Positions 1 through 8,548 of a DNA stretch of 64,000 nt are shown piece by piece. Origin of the DNA: Sulfuriferula sp047300855. GTDB lineage: Bacteria > Pseudomonadota > Gammaproteobacteria > Burkholderiales > Sulfuriferulaceae. Positions within the stretch are counted from its first letter, which is position 1, and each line of letters opens with the position of its first letter. The stretch is taken from assembly GCF_047300855.1 (NCBI RefSeq), contig NZ_CP170197.1, forward strand, positions 2,914,001-2,978,000, read 5' to 3'. Under the pieces are notes generated by a model. The model saw only the letters and a program-made list of their open reading frames with translations. It did not search any database and was not told the origin of the DNA. A program made the translations under genes and the position numbers.

Positions 1-53
1 ATCATTGTGCCGACAAGGCTTTGCCGCCACTGCTTTTTCCGTCAATCGCTGAC

Positions 54-1577
54 ATGACCGCACCAGCCTCCACGAATCACACAAGTGGACATTTGCTTGC
101 CCGCAATACCCTCTGGAATCTGACCGGGATGGGTACGCCACTGCTTGCCGCATTATTTTCAATACCCGTTTTGGTCGCATCATTGGGGGCAGAACGTTTC
201 GGGATACTGACTTTAGCGTGGATGGTAATCGGTTACTTTAGTTTGTTCGATCTGGGTCTAGGACGCGCATTGACCAAACTCGTAGCCGAGAAACTCGGCG
301 CAGGGCAAGAGCACGCAATACCGCCGCTGGTGTGGGCCGCCTTGTCGCTTATGCTGGTACTCGGTTTAATAGGTGCGCTGATAGTTATTTTGATCTCGCC
401 CTGGCTAACTCAAAGCGCGCTCAAGATTTCTCCTGCATTGCAGGAAGAAACACTACGATCCTTTTATCTATTGGCCCTTTCCATCCCAGTTGTCATCAAT
501 ACCGCAGGCCTGCGCGGAATCCTCGAAGCCCAACAGCGGTTCGACATCGTAAATGCGTTGCGCATTCCAATGGGGGTACTCACCTTTCTCGGTCCTCTGT
601 TGATATTACCTTTTTCGCATAGCCTCGTGGCAATTACTTCGGTATTGGTAGTTTCTCGGATGGTGGCATGGCTCGCCCATTTGCTGCTGTGCATTAAGGT
701 CATGCCAACGTTACGCACCAATGTTTCCATACGCCGCCAGGACATTCGTCCATTACTGCATTTAGGCGGATGGATGACGGTAACCAACATCGTTGGGCCC
801 CTCATGGTTTATCTCGATCGTTTTTTGATCGGCAGCATGGTATCGATGGCTGCCGTTGCATATTACGTAACACCTTACGAGGTCGTGACAAAATTTTTGC
901 TGATTCCCGGAGCGTTGGTAGCCGTGTTGTTCCCCGCTTTTTCGGCGAGCTTAGTCTCAAACCAGAGACATGCGGCAGACCTGTTCCAGCGTGGTGTCAA
1001 ATACACTTTTCTGGTTTTATTCCCCTTGATACTTGCCACCATCACCTTCGCCCATGAGGGACTCGGCTTGTGGCTAAACAGTGAGTTCGCCACGCACGGC
1101 ACCAAAGTTCTTCAATGGCTGGCAGTCGGCGTGTTCCTCAACAGTTTGGCGAATATTCCATTTGCATTCATCCAAAGCGCCGGAAGGCCCGATATCACGG
1201 CCAAGCTTCACCTAATCGAATTGCCGTTTTATTTGTTGACAATATGGTGGCTGCTCCATACTTGGGGCATAGTCGGCGCTGCCATCGCCTGGGCTGCACG
1301 AGCAGCCATCGACGCCATTGCGTTATTTTGGTTGGCCACACACTTAATGCCGGGGGTGGGGAAGAGAGGGGCATTGAAGCTGGATATGCTGGCAGTAATC
1401 GCCGCGCTGTTTGTCTTCGCTGTCGGCGGAATGTTGACGGGCCTCGGCATCAAGATAGGCTTTCTGGTGATCGCCCTGCTTACCTTTACCGCAGCTACCT
1501 GGTTCTTATTCCTTTCCCACCAGGAACGCCTGATAATCAACGCCACGCTGCATGGCAAGATGGGTTCATTTAAGTAA
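54..1577 (+). CDS. Wzx-like polysaccharide flippase (MOP/PST family)
   Basis: Predicted inner-membrane flippase that would move undecaprenyl-linked oligosaccharide units to the periplasmic side. The translation is about 507 residues, the usual size for Polysacc_synt/MATE-like exporters, with a long series of hydrophobic segments and the typical N-terminal pattern of a helix followed by GxxxPLLAA and a loop rich in small residues (FGxLTLAW, DLGLGRALTK). An in-frame TTG lies 33 bases upstream, but the ATG at 54 gives the more natural N-terminus (MTAPASTNH). It heads a run of same-strand glycosyltransferase genes, which fits a Wzx role. Substrate cannot be read from sequence. Family call is firm, the exact sugar unit is unknown. 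Confidence 0.85.
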   Translation: MTAPASTNHTSGHLLARNTLWNLTGMGTPLLAALFSIPVLVASLGAERFGILTLAWMVIGYFSLFDLGLGRALTKLVAEKLGAGQEHAIPPLVWAALSLMLVLGLIGALIVILISPWLTQSALKISPALQEETLRSFYLLALSIPVVINTAGLRGILEAQQRFDIVNALRIPMGVLTFLGPLLILPFSHSLVAITSVLVVSRMVAWLAHLLLCIKVMPTLRTNVSIRRQDIRPLLHLGGWMTVTNIVGPLMVYLDRFLIGSMVSMAAVAYYVTPYEVVTKFLLIPGALVAVLFPAFSASLVSNQRHAADLFQRGVKYTFLVLFPLILATITFAHEGLGLWLNSEFATHGTKVLQWLAVGVFLNSLANIPFAFIQSAGRPDITAKLHLIELPFYLLTIWWLLHTWGIVGAAIAWAARAAIDAIALFWLATHLMPGVGKRGALKLDMLAVIAALFVFAVGGMLTGLGIKIGFLVIALLTFTAATWFLFLSHQERLIINATLHGKMGSFK

Positions 1578-1727
1578 CAATGACATAACCACATCAATTG
1601 GACGCTGATACTCGATGTCCAGCACTCTATCGGGCGCGGCTCCGACTCTGTTCGCAGCAAATCACTCCGGGAAAACCGCAGCCAAAATGGCTTAATATTT
1701 ACGAATTACCCTATTGCAATTAATCTC

Positions 1728-2402
1728 ATGGATAATGATTATCATAGCAAGGCAAACGGCTATTTCTCAAATACACGCACTGATATTGAGTCAGCATTAC
1801 CTTCTTTTAGCGAATCGATCCTGGAAATAGGCTGTGGAACAGGCGCAACGCTTGCATGGTTGAAAACCTCTGGACGCTGCAAATTCACCACCGGAATCGA
1901 ACTCGTTGCACAACAGGCAAAGAGCGCTGAAAAGGTGGTCGACAGGGTTATTCAAGGAAATATTGAAACTGTCGATTTTGCATCCTGGACAGAACGTTTC
2001 GATCTGATCCTATGCCTGGATGTGCTGGAACATCTTAACGATCCGTGGGCGCTTATCGAAAGACTCAGCCGACTGTTAAAACCTGGCGGAAGACTGGTAG
2101 CGAGCATTCCAAACATTCGACACATCAGCGTGTTGGTTCCATTGCTATTTCAAGGTGAATGGACGTATAGCGAACGTGGCATTTTAGATAAAACACACTT
2201 GAGATTTTTCACCAAAAAAAGCGCAATACATCTGGTGACCTGTGGTGGCTTGATAATGGTCTGCGTTAAAGAATTGGGGTTACAAAGCAAATCCATCTCC
2301 AGTATGTTAAATAAACTCACTCTAGGCATATTTCGGGGTTTTTTTGCGGCTCAGTATTTGATTGCCGTTGAAAAGCGGTCATCCAGCTCACAATACGATT
2401 GA
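1728..2402 (+). CDS. class I SAM-dependent methyltransferase
   Basis: Predicted soluble methyltransferase of 224 residues. SAM-binding motif I is visible at residues 31-40 (ILEIGCGTGA), and motif II/post-II as FDLILCLDVLEH near 91-102 followed by LLKPGGRLVASIPN near 117-129, the Methyltransf_11/23 pattern. The position between a flippase and glycosyltransferases suggests methylation of a sugar in the surface polysaccharide, but the substrate is not evident. It is preceded by about 150 bases with no recognisable gene and followed after 13 bases by the next glycosyltransferase, so the two are probably co-transcribed. Confidence 0.85.
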   Translation: MDNDYHSKANGYFSNTRTDIESALPSFSESILEIGCGTGATLAWLKTSGRCKFTTGIELVAQQAKSAEKVVDRVIQGNIETVDFASWTERFDLILCLDVLEHLNDPWALIERLSRLLKPGGRLVASIPNIRHISVLVPLLFQGEWTYSERGILDKTHLRFFTKKSAIHLVTCGGLIMVCVKELGLQSKSISSMLNKLTLGIFRGFFAAQYLIAVEKRSSSSQYD

Positions 2403-2415
2403 ATATCCCAAACAC

Positions 2416-3360
2416 ATGAGCGTGGTCGATATTATCATCGTCAACTGGAACGCCGGATCGTTGTTACGGGATTGTGTGCGCTCCATCGGGGAGACGGGAC
2501 AGGTGGGGTTCAAATTTGGCCAAGTTGTGATCGTGGACAATGACTCCACCGATGGATCGCTCGACGGACTGGCATCTCCCACCCTGCCTCTCAAAATCAT
2601 TTGCAATACCGAGAACAAGGGCTTTGCGGCGGCGTGCAATCAGGGGGCGCAAGGCAGCCGTGCTGACTACCTGTTGTTTCTCAACCCGGACACCCGCCTG
2701 TTTGCCGATTCGCTCTCGGTGCCGCTGGCTTACATGGAGTCTGGACAAAACCAGTCTGTCGGCATTTGCGGAATACAGCTAATTGATGAACGCGGGGAAG
2801 TAAGTCGTAGCTGTACACGGTTCCCAACCATGCGCATGTTTTATTCCAAGATATTTGGACTGGATAGGCTGTTTCCCGAATTTTTCCAAAGCCATTTTAT
2901 GGAGGAATGGGAGCATACGGAAAGCCGAGAAGTCGACCATGTAATTGGAGCGTTTTTTTTGCTGCGTCGACGTCTATTCGAACAGTTAGACGGATTCGAC
3001 GAGCGTTTTTTTGTTTATCTGGAAGACCTCGATTTTTCTCTCCGTGCAAGAAAATCGGGATGGACAAGCTCCTATCTGGCAGATGTACGGGCATACCATC
3101 AAGGCGGCGGGGCGTCGGAACAGATTAAGGCCAAACGCCTGTTTTATTCATTACGCAGCCGCATCCTTTATGGCTACAAACATTTCACCCCTCGCCAGGC
3201 CACGCTCTTGCTGGTGGGCACGCTATGCTTCGAACCGTTTACACGGCTGACATTCAACCTTCTCCAAGGTGCATTCAAAAGCGCCAGTGAGACCATCAGC
3301 GGCTACCGGATGCTGTATCGCGCACTTCCGGGAATCATGACAGTCGCGTTGAAAGGATGA
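2416..3360 (+). CDS. GT2 family glycosyltransferase (rhamnosyltransferase-like)
   Basis: GT-A fold glycosyltransferase of about 314 residues. It begins MSVVDIIIVNWN, contains the nucleotide-sugar motif VDNDSTDGS around residue 41, the NPDT metal-binding region near 89, and the C-terminal acceptor-side pattern GFDERFFVYLEDLDFSLRAR typical of WbbL-like rhamnosyltransferases. The open frame extends 18 codons upstream into the preceding methyltransferase gene, but the ATG at 2416 lies just behind that gene and matches the family N-terminus. It would add one sugar to a lipid-linked intermediate on the cytoplasmic face. Sugar specificity is inferred only loosely. Confidence 0.85.
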   Translation: MSVVDIIIVNWNAGSLLRDCVRSIGETGQVGFKFGQVVIVDNDSTDGSLDGLASPTLPLKIICNTENKGFAAACNQGAQGSRADYLLFLNPDTRLFADSLSVPLAYMESGQNQSVGICGIQLIDERGEVSRSCTRFPTMRMFYSKIFGLDRLFPEFFQSHFMEEWEHTESREVDHVIGAFFLLRRRLFEQLDGFDERFFVYLEDLDFSLRARKSGWTSSYLADVRAYHQGGGASEQIKAKRLFYSLRSRILYGYKHFTPRQATLLLVGTLCFEPFTRLTFNLLQGAFKSASETISGYRMLYRALPGIMTVALKG

Positions 3361-4424
3361 ACGTACTGCTCCTCAGCCGTTACGGGAATCTGGGCGCCAG
3401 CAGCCGTATCCGTTCTTATCAATTTCTCCCTTTTCTGCGTGAGCAGGGCATTGAAGTCACGCTCGCGCCGCTGTTGCCAGATGATTATCTACGCGACTTG
3501 TACGCGGGAAAGAGGCCGCGCCCTCTCTCTCTCCTGGCTGCCTATTTGCGCCGTATTGGCGCACTGCTGCGGGGTAAAAAATTTGACCTATTGTGGATCG
3601 AATACGAGATTTTTCCTTGGCTGCCAGGCTGGCTGGAATCGTTGGTGCTATCGAAAGGCACGCCTTGTCTGGTGGACTACGATGATGCCATTTTTCATCG
3701 CTATGATCGGCACCCAAACCTACTGGTACGCCAGATACTCGGCCACAAGATTAATGCCGTGATGCGCCATGCCGCGACCGTGGTGGTGGGCAACGAATAC
3801 CTGCGCAATCATGCAATCAAGGCGGGCGCACAGCGAGTGGAAATACTGCCCACTTCGATTGATCTAGCACGCTACCCCTTACCCGCACCGGCGCGTAACG
3901 AGACGTTCACCATCGGCTGGATCGGTTCACCACCCACGACCCGGTATCTGCATCTGATACATGAAGCCCTGGCCGAAGTGTGCGCACACGGTCAAGCCAG
4001 GGTAGTGCTGGTAGGCGCGAGTGAACCGCGCTGGCAGGATGTTCCGCATATTCTCCATCCCTGGTCGGAAAATACCGAAGTAGGGGAGATCAGCGGCTTT
4101 GATGTTGGCATCATGCCTTTGGAGAACAACCCATGGGAACGCGGAAAATGTGGTTACAAGCTGATTCAGTACATGGCTTGCGGCAAACCTGTCATCGCCT
4201 CACCGGTCGGCATCAACATCCAGATTGTAGAATCCGGCATCAACGGCTACTTGGCCGAAACAACCCGTGATTGGGTGCAGGCATTGACTACGCTGATGAG
4301 TGACGCCGAATTGAGACAAAAAATGGGCACGGCTGGGCGCACCAAAATTGAACGCGACTATACCGTTCAGGTGAATGCGCCGCGCCTTGCAGCTATGTTG
4401 CATACAGCGGCAGGGCAAGACTAA
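3357..4424 (+). CDS. GT4 family glycosyltransferase
   Basis: GT-B fold glycosyltransferase of 355 residues. The N-terminal domain opens with MNVLLLSRYGNLGASSRIR. The C-terminal donor-binding domain carries ILPTSIDLARY, TIGWIGSPPT and the GT4 signature region around KLIQYMACGKPVIASPVG. Start ATG overlaps the previous stop as ATGA, indicating translational coupling. It acts in assembly of the polysaccharide repeat; donor and acceptor are not identifiable from sequence. Confidence 0.85.
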   Translation: MNVLLLSRYGNLGASSRIRSYQFLPFLREQGIEVTLAPLLPDDYLRDLYAGKRPRPLSLLAAYLRRIGALLRGKKFDLLWIEYEIFPWLPGWLESLVLSKGTPCLVDYDDAIFHRYDRHPNLLVRQILGHKINAVMRHAATVVVGNEYLRNHAIKAGAQRVEILPTSIDLARYPLPAPARNETFTIGWIGSPPTTRYLHLIHEALAEVCAHGQARVVLVGASEPRWQDVPHILHPWSENTEVGEISGFDVGIMPLENNPWERGKCGYKLIQYMACGKPVIASPVGINIQIVESGINGYLAETTRDWVQALTTLMSDAELRQKMGTAGRTKIERDYTVQVNAPRLAAMLHTAAGQD

Positions 4425-6367
4425 TGTGCGGCATTGCCGGTTTCTGGCAACTGGGTGTACCGCCTGATTGCACGACTCTGACCACCATGACCGATGCAAT
4501 ACGCCAGCGCGGACCGGATGCCGATGGGTGCTGGCTCGACGCCAACAATGGCGTGGGTCTAGGGCATCGCCGCCTGGCGATATTGGATCTGACGCCAGCC
4601 GGCGCGCAGCCCATGTCGTCACACTGCGGGCGCTACGTGATTGCGTTCAACGGCGAGGTGTACAACTTCGCGGCGCTGCGCGAGGAGTTGGAAAAGACGG
4701 GCGCGGCGCCCGCGTGGCGCGGGCATTCCGACACCGAGGTGATGCTGGCGGCGATTTCCGCATGGGGGCTGGAGGCGGCGCTGAAAAAATTCGTCGGCAT
4801 GTTCGCGTTTGCGCTGTGGGATCGGGAAACGCGCACGCTGTCGATGGCCCGCGACCGGCTGGGCGAAAAACCGCTGTATTACGGCTGGCAGGGGGATACC
4901 TTCCTGTTCGGTTCGGAACTCAAGGCGCTCAGGGCGCATCCGGCGTTTCGCGCCGAAATCGACCGCGATGCGCTGACGCTGTTTCTGCGCCACAACGCGA
5001 TACCAGCGCCCTACTCGATTTATCAGGGGATACACAAACTGCCCCCCGGCACATTCTTGCAGATTCACGCCGGCCAGAAGGATGCACGCCCTCTGGCCTA
5101 CTGGTCGGCGCGGTCCATAGCTGAGGCAGGGCAGCGCAATCTGTTTCGCGGCAGCGATGCGGAAGCGGTGACGGAACTGGAACGCCTGCTCGGTCAGGTG
5201 GTGGGCGGGCAAATGGTGGCAGATGTGCCGCTGGGCGCATTCCTGTCCGGCGGCATTGATTCCACCACCATCGTTGCGCTGATGCAGGCACGGAGTGCCC
5301 GCCCGGTAAAAACCTTCACCATCGGCTTTAACGAGACGGGCCACAACGAGGCCGAACACGCCCACGCGGTGGCGCGCCACCTGGGAACCGAGCACACCGA
5401 GTTGTATGTCACCCCGCAGGACGCGATGGACGTGATCCCGAGCCTGCCGTCGATTTACGATGAACCCTTCGCCGATTCGTCGCAGATTCCTACCTTTCTG
5501 GTTTCGCGCCTGGCGCGTAGCCATGTGACGGTCAGCCTGTCCGGCGACGGCGGCGATGAACTGTTCGGCGGCTACAACCGTTATTTCTGGGCCCGCGATT
5601 TGTGGCGCAAGCTGGGCTGGATGCCGCGCCCGCTGCGCGCGGCGCTGGCCGGCGTGCTGACCACGCTGCCGCCCGCGGCGTGGAATACCTCCTTCCAAAA
5701 ACTGGAGCGGTGGCTGCCGGCTCGGCTGCGTTATGCCAACCCGGGCGACAAGCTGCACAAGGCAGCAGAGAATCTGGCGGTGCGCTCGCCCGAGGAGATT
5801 TACCTGGGGCTGGTGTCGCACTGGAAAAATCCGGCGCAACTGGTGCCGGGCAGCCATGAACCCTCGACGCTGCTCACCGACCCCGCCCAGCAAGCCGATC
5901 TGCCCGATTTCGAGCATCGCATGATGTATCTGGATACAGTTACTTACCTGCCGGATGACATCCTTACCAAGGTGGACCGGGCAGCCATGGCAGTCAGCCT
6001 GGAAACCCGTGTGCCGCTGCTCGATCACCGGGTGGTGGAATTCGCCTGGACTTTGCCGCTGAACATGAAAATACGCCGCGGCCAAGGCAAGTGGCTGTTG
6101 CGTCAGGTGCTCTACCGTCATGTGCCGCAGTTGCTGATGGATCGCCCAAAAATGGGCTTCGGCGTGCCCATCGACGTCTGGCTGCGTGGCCCGCTCAAAG
6201 CCTGGGCGGCGGCGCTCATCGAACCCGCGCGGCTGACACGCGAGGGCGTGTTCGACCCTGTGCCGATTCAGCGCAAATGGGCCGAGCATCAGTCCGGCAG
6301 CCGCAACTGGTCCTACTATCTGTGGGATGTACTGATGTTCCAGACATGGCGGGAGAACAACACTTGA
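4424..6367 (+). CDS. asparagine synthase-like glutamine amidotransferase (AsnB/WbpS type)
   Basis: Two-domain amidotransferase of 647 residues, full length for the family. The N-terminal class II glutaminase domain starts MCGIAGF, so Cys2 is the predicted nucleophile, with the RLAILDL and FNGEVYNF segments conserved. The synthetase domain has the PP-loop LSGGIDST near residue 275 and SGDGGDELFGGYNRY further on. Start overlaps the upstream stop as TAATG. In O-antigen operons such proteins (WbpS-like) are thought to amidate sugars such as uronic acids; similar proteins also occur in exosortase-linked EPS clusters. Which applies here is inference. A genuine asparagine biosynthetic role is less likely given the operon. 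Confidence 0.85.
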   Translation: MCGIAGFWQLGVPPDCTTLTTMTDAIRQRGPDADGCWLDANNGVGLGHRRLAILDLTPAGAQPMSSHCGRYVIAFNGEVYNFAALREELEKTGAAPAWRGHSDTEVMLAAISAWGLEAALKKFVGMFAFALWDRETRTLSMARDRLGEKPLYYGWQGDTFLFGSELKALRAHPAFRAEIDRDALTLFLRHNAIPAPYSIYQGIHKLPPGTFLQIHAGQKDARPLAYWSARSIAEAGQRNLFRGSDAEAVTELERLLGQVVGGQMVADVPLGAFLSGGIDSTTIVALMQARSARPVKTFTIGFNETGHNEAEHAHAVARHLGTEHTELYVTPQDAMDVIPSLPSIYDEPFADSSQIPTFLVSRLARSHVTVSLSGDGGDELFGGYNRYFWARDLWRKLGWMPRPLRAALAGVLTTLPPAAWNTSFQKLERWLPARLRYANPGDKLHKAAENLAVRSPEEIYLGLVSHWKNPAQLVPGSHEPSTLLTDPAQQADLPDFEHRMMYLDTVTYLPDDILTKVDRAAMAVSLETRVPLLDHRVVEFAWTLPLNMKIRRGQGKWLLRQVLYRHVPQLLMDRPKMGFGVPIDVWLRGPLKAWAAALIEPARLTREGVFDPVPIQRKWAEHQSGSRNWSYYLWDVLMFQTWRENNT

Positions 6368-7470
6368 AGCTGCTGTTCGTCGTCACGGAAGACTGGTATT
6401 TCGTCTCGCATCGGCTGCCGCTCGCCGTGGCGGCACGGGAAGCCGGTTTCGATGTAGTCGTGGCGACCCGCGTGGGAGAACATGGCGAGACCATCCGGGC
6501 AGCAGGCATTCGCCTGATCCCTCTCGGGCTTTCGCGCCGCCGCGGCAATCCATTTCAGGAGATTGTGACGCTCGTGCGTCTGTACCGCCGCGAGCGACCG
6601 GACATTGTCCATCATGTGGCGTTGAAGGCGGTTTTGTACGGTGCGCTTGCGGCCCGGGTGGCAGGCGTGCCGGGCCGGGTCAATGCAGTTACCGGTCTGG
6701 GCTGGCTGTTCACCTCGGCCAAAGGAATCACCCGCATAATCCGGCCGGCGGTGCGCTTGGCCCTGGCATGGCTGCTCAAAGCACGCGGCAGCCTGACCAT
6801 CGTGCAAAATCCGGACGACCGGGACTTACTCATCCGCTCGCATCTGCCGGAACACCGCTTGCGCCTGATTCGCGGTGCCGGGGTCGATACTGCCGCTTTT
6901 TACCCCGTCCCGGAACCCACCGGCACAGTCTGCATCATGCTGGCTGCCCGCATGCTGTGGGACAAAGGCGTGGGAGAATTCGTCGAAGCTGCGCGCCTGT
7001 TGACACAAGCAGGCGTACACGCACGCTTCATCCTGGTAGGCGACCCCGATCCCGGCAATCCGGCTTCAGTGCCGGAAGCAAGCTTGCACGCATGGCATGA
7101 AAAAAATGGCGTGGAATGGTGGGGGCGGCGCGACAACATGCCGGCCGTTTTCCACTCGGCACATATAGCCTGCCTGCCATCCTATCGCGAGGGCTTGCCA
7201 AAATCGCTGCTGGAGGCGGCGGCATGCGGGCTGCCTATTGTGACCACTGACGCCCCTGGCTGCCGCGAAATCGTGCGCGATGGCGACAACGGTTTTCTGG
7301 TGCCCGTGCGCGATGCGCAAGCGCTTGCCATCGCACTCCAGGGTTTGATCGATAATCCCGTGCTGCGCGCCGAAATGGGCCTGCGTTCGCGCCAGATCGT
7401 TCTTGCACAATTCTCCCGCGAGCAAGTCATCACGGAAACGCTGGCAGTTTATCGGGAGTTGGCGCAATGA
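6364..7470 (+). CDS. GT4 family glycosyltransferase (PglA/WbpH-like)
   Basis: GT-B glycosyltransferase of about 368 residues. The open frame runs 91 codons further upstream inside the amidotransferase gene, but the TTG at 6364 overlapping the upstream stop (TTGA), with GGGAGA eight bases before it, gives the natural start MKLLFVVTEDWYF. An ATG at 6346 is the alternative. The protein has HHVALKAVLYGALAARVAG and VNAVTGLGWLFTS, as in PglA-like HexNAc transferases, and the EGLPKSLLEAAACGLPIVTT signature of GT4. It probably extends the lipid-linked oligosaccharide soon after the initiating sugar. Specificity is inferred from resemblance only. Confidence 0.85.
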   Translation: MKLLFVVTEDWYFVSHRLPLAVAAREAGFDVVVATRVGEHGETIRAAGIRLIPLGLSRRRGNPFQEIVTLVRLYRRERPDIVHHVALKAVLYGALAARVAGVPGRVNAVTGLGWLFTSAKGITRIIRPAVRLALAWLLKARGSLTIVQNPDDRDLLIRSHLPEHRLRLIRGAGVDTAAFYPVPEPTGTVCIMLAARMLWDKGVGEFVEAARLLTQAGVHARFILVGDPDPGNPASVPEASLHAWHEKNGVEWWGRRDNMPAVFHSAHIACLPSYREGLPKSLLEAAACGLPIVTTDAPGCREIVRDGDNGFLVPVRDAQALAIALQGLIDNPVLRAEMGLRSRQIVLAQFSREQVITETLAVYRELAQ

Positions 7471-8447
7471 AAGTGTTGATTACCGGCGCTTCCGGTTTCG
7501 TCGGCCGCGCCACCTGCACCTGGCTCGTAACTCATGGCCTGGAGGTCGTCGGCACGGTACGCCAGACGCCCGCCCAGCCAGTAGCGGGTGTGGACTACCG
7601 CCTGGTCGGTGACCTGAATGCCGACACGGAGTGGCGTGCCGCCCTCGCGGGCGTGCAAGGCATTATCCATTGCGCCGCACGCGTGCACGTGATGCGCGAA
7701 ACGGCTGAGGATCCGCTGGCTGCATTCCGATCCGCCAATGTGGCGGGGACCGAGCGGCTTGCACGTCAGGCCGCAGCCGCAGGGGTAAAGCGGCTGGTTT
7801 TCATCAGCAGCATCAAGGTAAATGGCGAGGAGACTGCGCCCGCCTCCCCTCTCCCGAGCGGGGAGAGAGTGCGCTTTCACGAGGACGATACGCCTGCGCC
7901 GCAAGACCCCTACGGCCAGACCAAATGGGAAGCCGAGACCATGCTTGCCCGGGTGGCGCAGGAGACTGGCCTGGAAGTGGTGATCGTGCGGCCGCCGCTG
8001 GTGTACGGCCCCGGCGTCAAGGGCAATCTGGCACGCCTGCTGGGTTGGATCGAGCGCGGGGTGCCATTACCACTGGCGGGGATCCGCAACGCGCGCAGCC
8101 TGATCGGCATAGACAATTTCACCAGCACGCTGCAAGCCTGCCTCACCCACCCCGCAGCAGCGGGACGAACTTATCTGGTGCGCGATGGAGAGGATGTTTC
8201 GACGCCCGAACTGGTGCGCCGGCTGGGGCGCCACCTGGGTAGGCCGGCACGACTGTTTGCACTGCCGACGCCCTTATTGGAAAGCCTGGGAGGGTTGATA
8301 GGACGCCGCGCCGACGTGCAGCGCCTGACCGGCTCGTTGACTGTGGACGACAGCCGGATTCGGCGCGAGCTGAGCTGGGTGCCCCCGAGAACGCTGGATG
8401 GGGGACTCGCACAGATGACGCGTGCCTGGCTGGACAAGACCAGATAG
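7467..8447 (+). CDS. NAD(P)-dependent sugar nucleotide epimerase/reductase (WbpV/WreQ-like)
   Basis: Extended short-chain dehydrogenase of 326 residues. The nucleotide-binding motif TGASGFVG is at residues 6-13, and the catalytic YxxxK appears as YGQTK with a preceding SSIKVNGE serine strand. The next genes encode WbpL- and WbpM-like proteins; in Pseudomonas and Rhizobium this trio makes UDP-FucNAc or UDP-QuiNAc from the 4-keto-6-deoxy intermediate and transfers it to undecaprenyl phosphate. I therefore favour a 4-reductase role over a GalE-type epimerase. Start overlaps the previous stop by four bases (ATGA). Odd: a GC-rich palindrome sits inside the gene and encodes an extra proline/serine-rich loop just before the catalytic tyrosine. 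Confidence 0.85.
   Translation: MKVLITGASGFVGRATCTWLVTHGLEVVGTVRQTPAQPVAGVDYRLVGDLNADTEWRAALAGVQGIIHCAARVHVMRETAEDPLAAFRSANVAGTERLARQAAAAGVKRLVFISSIKVNGEETAPASPLPSGERVRFHEDDTPAPQDPYGQTKWEAETMLARVAQETGLEVVIVRPPLVYGPGVKGNLARLLGWIERGVPLPLAGIRNARSLIGIDNFTSTLQACLTHPAAAGRTYLVRDGEDVSTPELVRRLGRHLGRPARLFALPTPLLESLGGLIGRRADVQRLTGSLTVDDSRIRRELSWVPPRTLDGGLAQMTRAWLDKTR
7841..7870 (+). repeat. palindromic repeat element carried in frame inside a gene
   Basis: A CTCTCCC / GGGAGAG inverted repeat (7849-7855 and 7861-7867) with a short loop. It is flanked by C-rich then AG-rich sequence of the kind usually found in intergenic REP-like elements. Here it is read in frame as a P-A-S-P-L-P-S-G-E-R loop between the catalytic serine strand and the YxxxK of the sugar nucleotide reductase. 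Identity as a dispersed repeat is inferred from its form and needs genome-wide counting. Confidence 0.5.
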
Positions 8448-8453
8448 TCCAAC

Positions 8454-8482
8454 TTACGTCGCCCACATGGCTAGGTTAGAAT
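8454..8482 (+). promoter_or_regulatory. weak sigma-70-like promoter candidate
   Basis: TTACGT (8454-8459) and TAGAAT (8477-8482) separated by 17 bases, in the roughly 100-base gap before the initiating glycosyltransferase. The -10 is good and the -35 is poor. It would give a leader of about 60 bases. Suggestive only. Confidence 0.25.
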
Positions 8483-8548
8483 CAAATCCCTCTGGAAAAT
8501 TACACGCAGTGGATCATGTCCTGCCCCACATGCTTTTAAACGGAAACA

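Noticed and set aside
4619..6289. Long minus-strand open frame (556 codons) inside the first amidotransferase gene
   Set aside because: It mirrors a clearly conserved plus-strand gene, has no recognisable motif, and is explained by high GC third positions removing stops on the opposite strand.
6091..6363. Upstream extension of the GT4 frame into the amidotransferase gene
   Set aside because: The extension has no family similarity; a TTG with a good ribosome site at 6364 gives the normal N-terminus.
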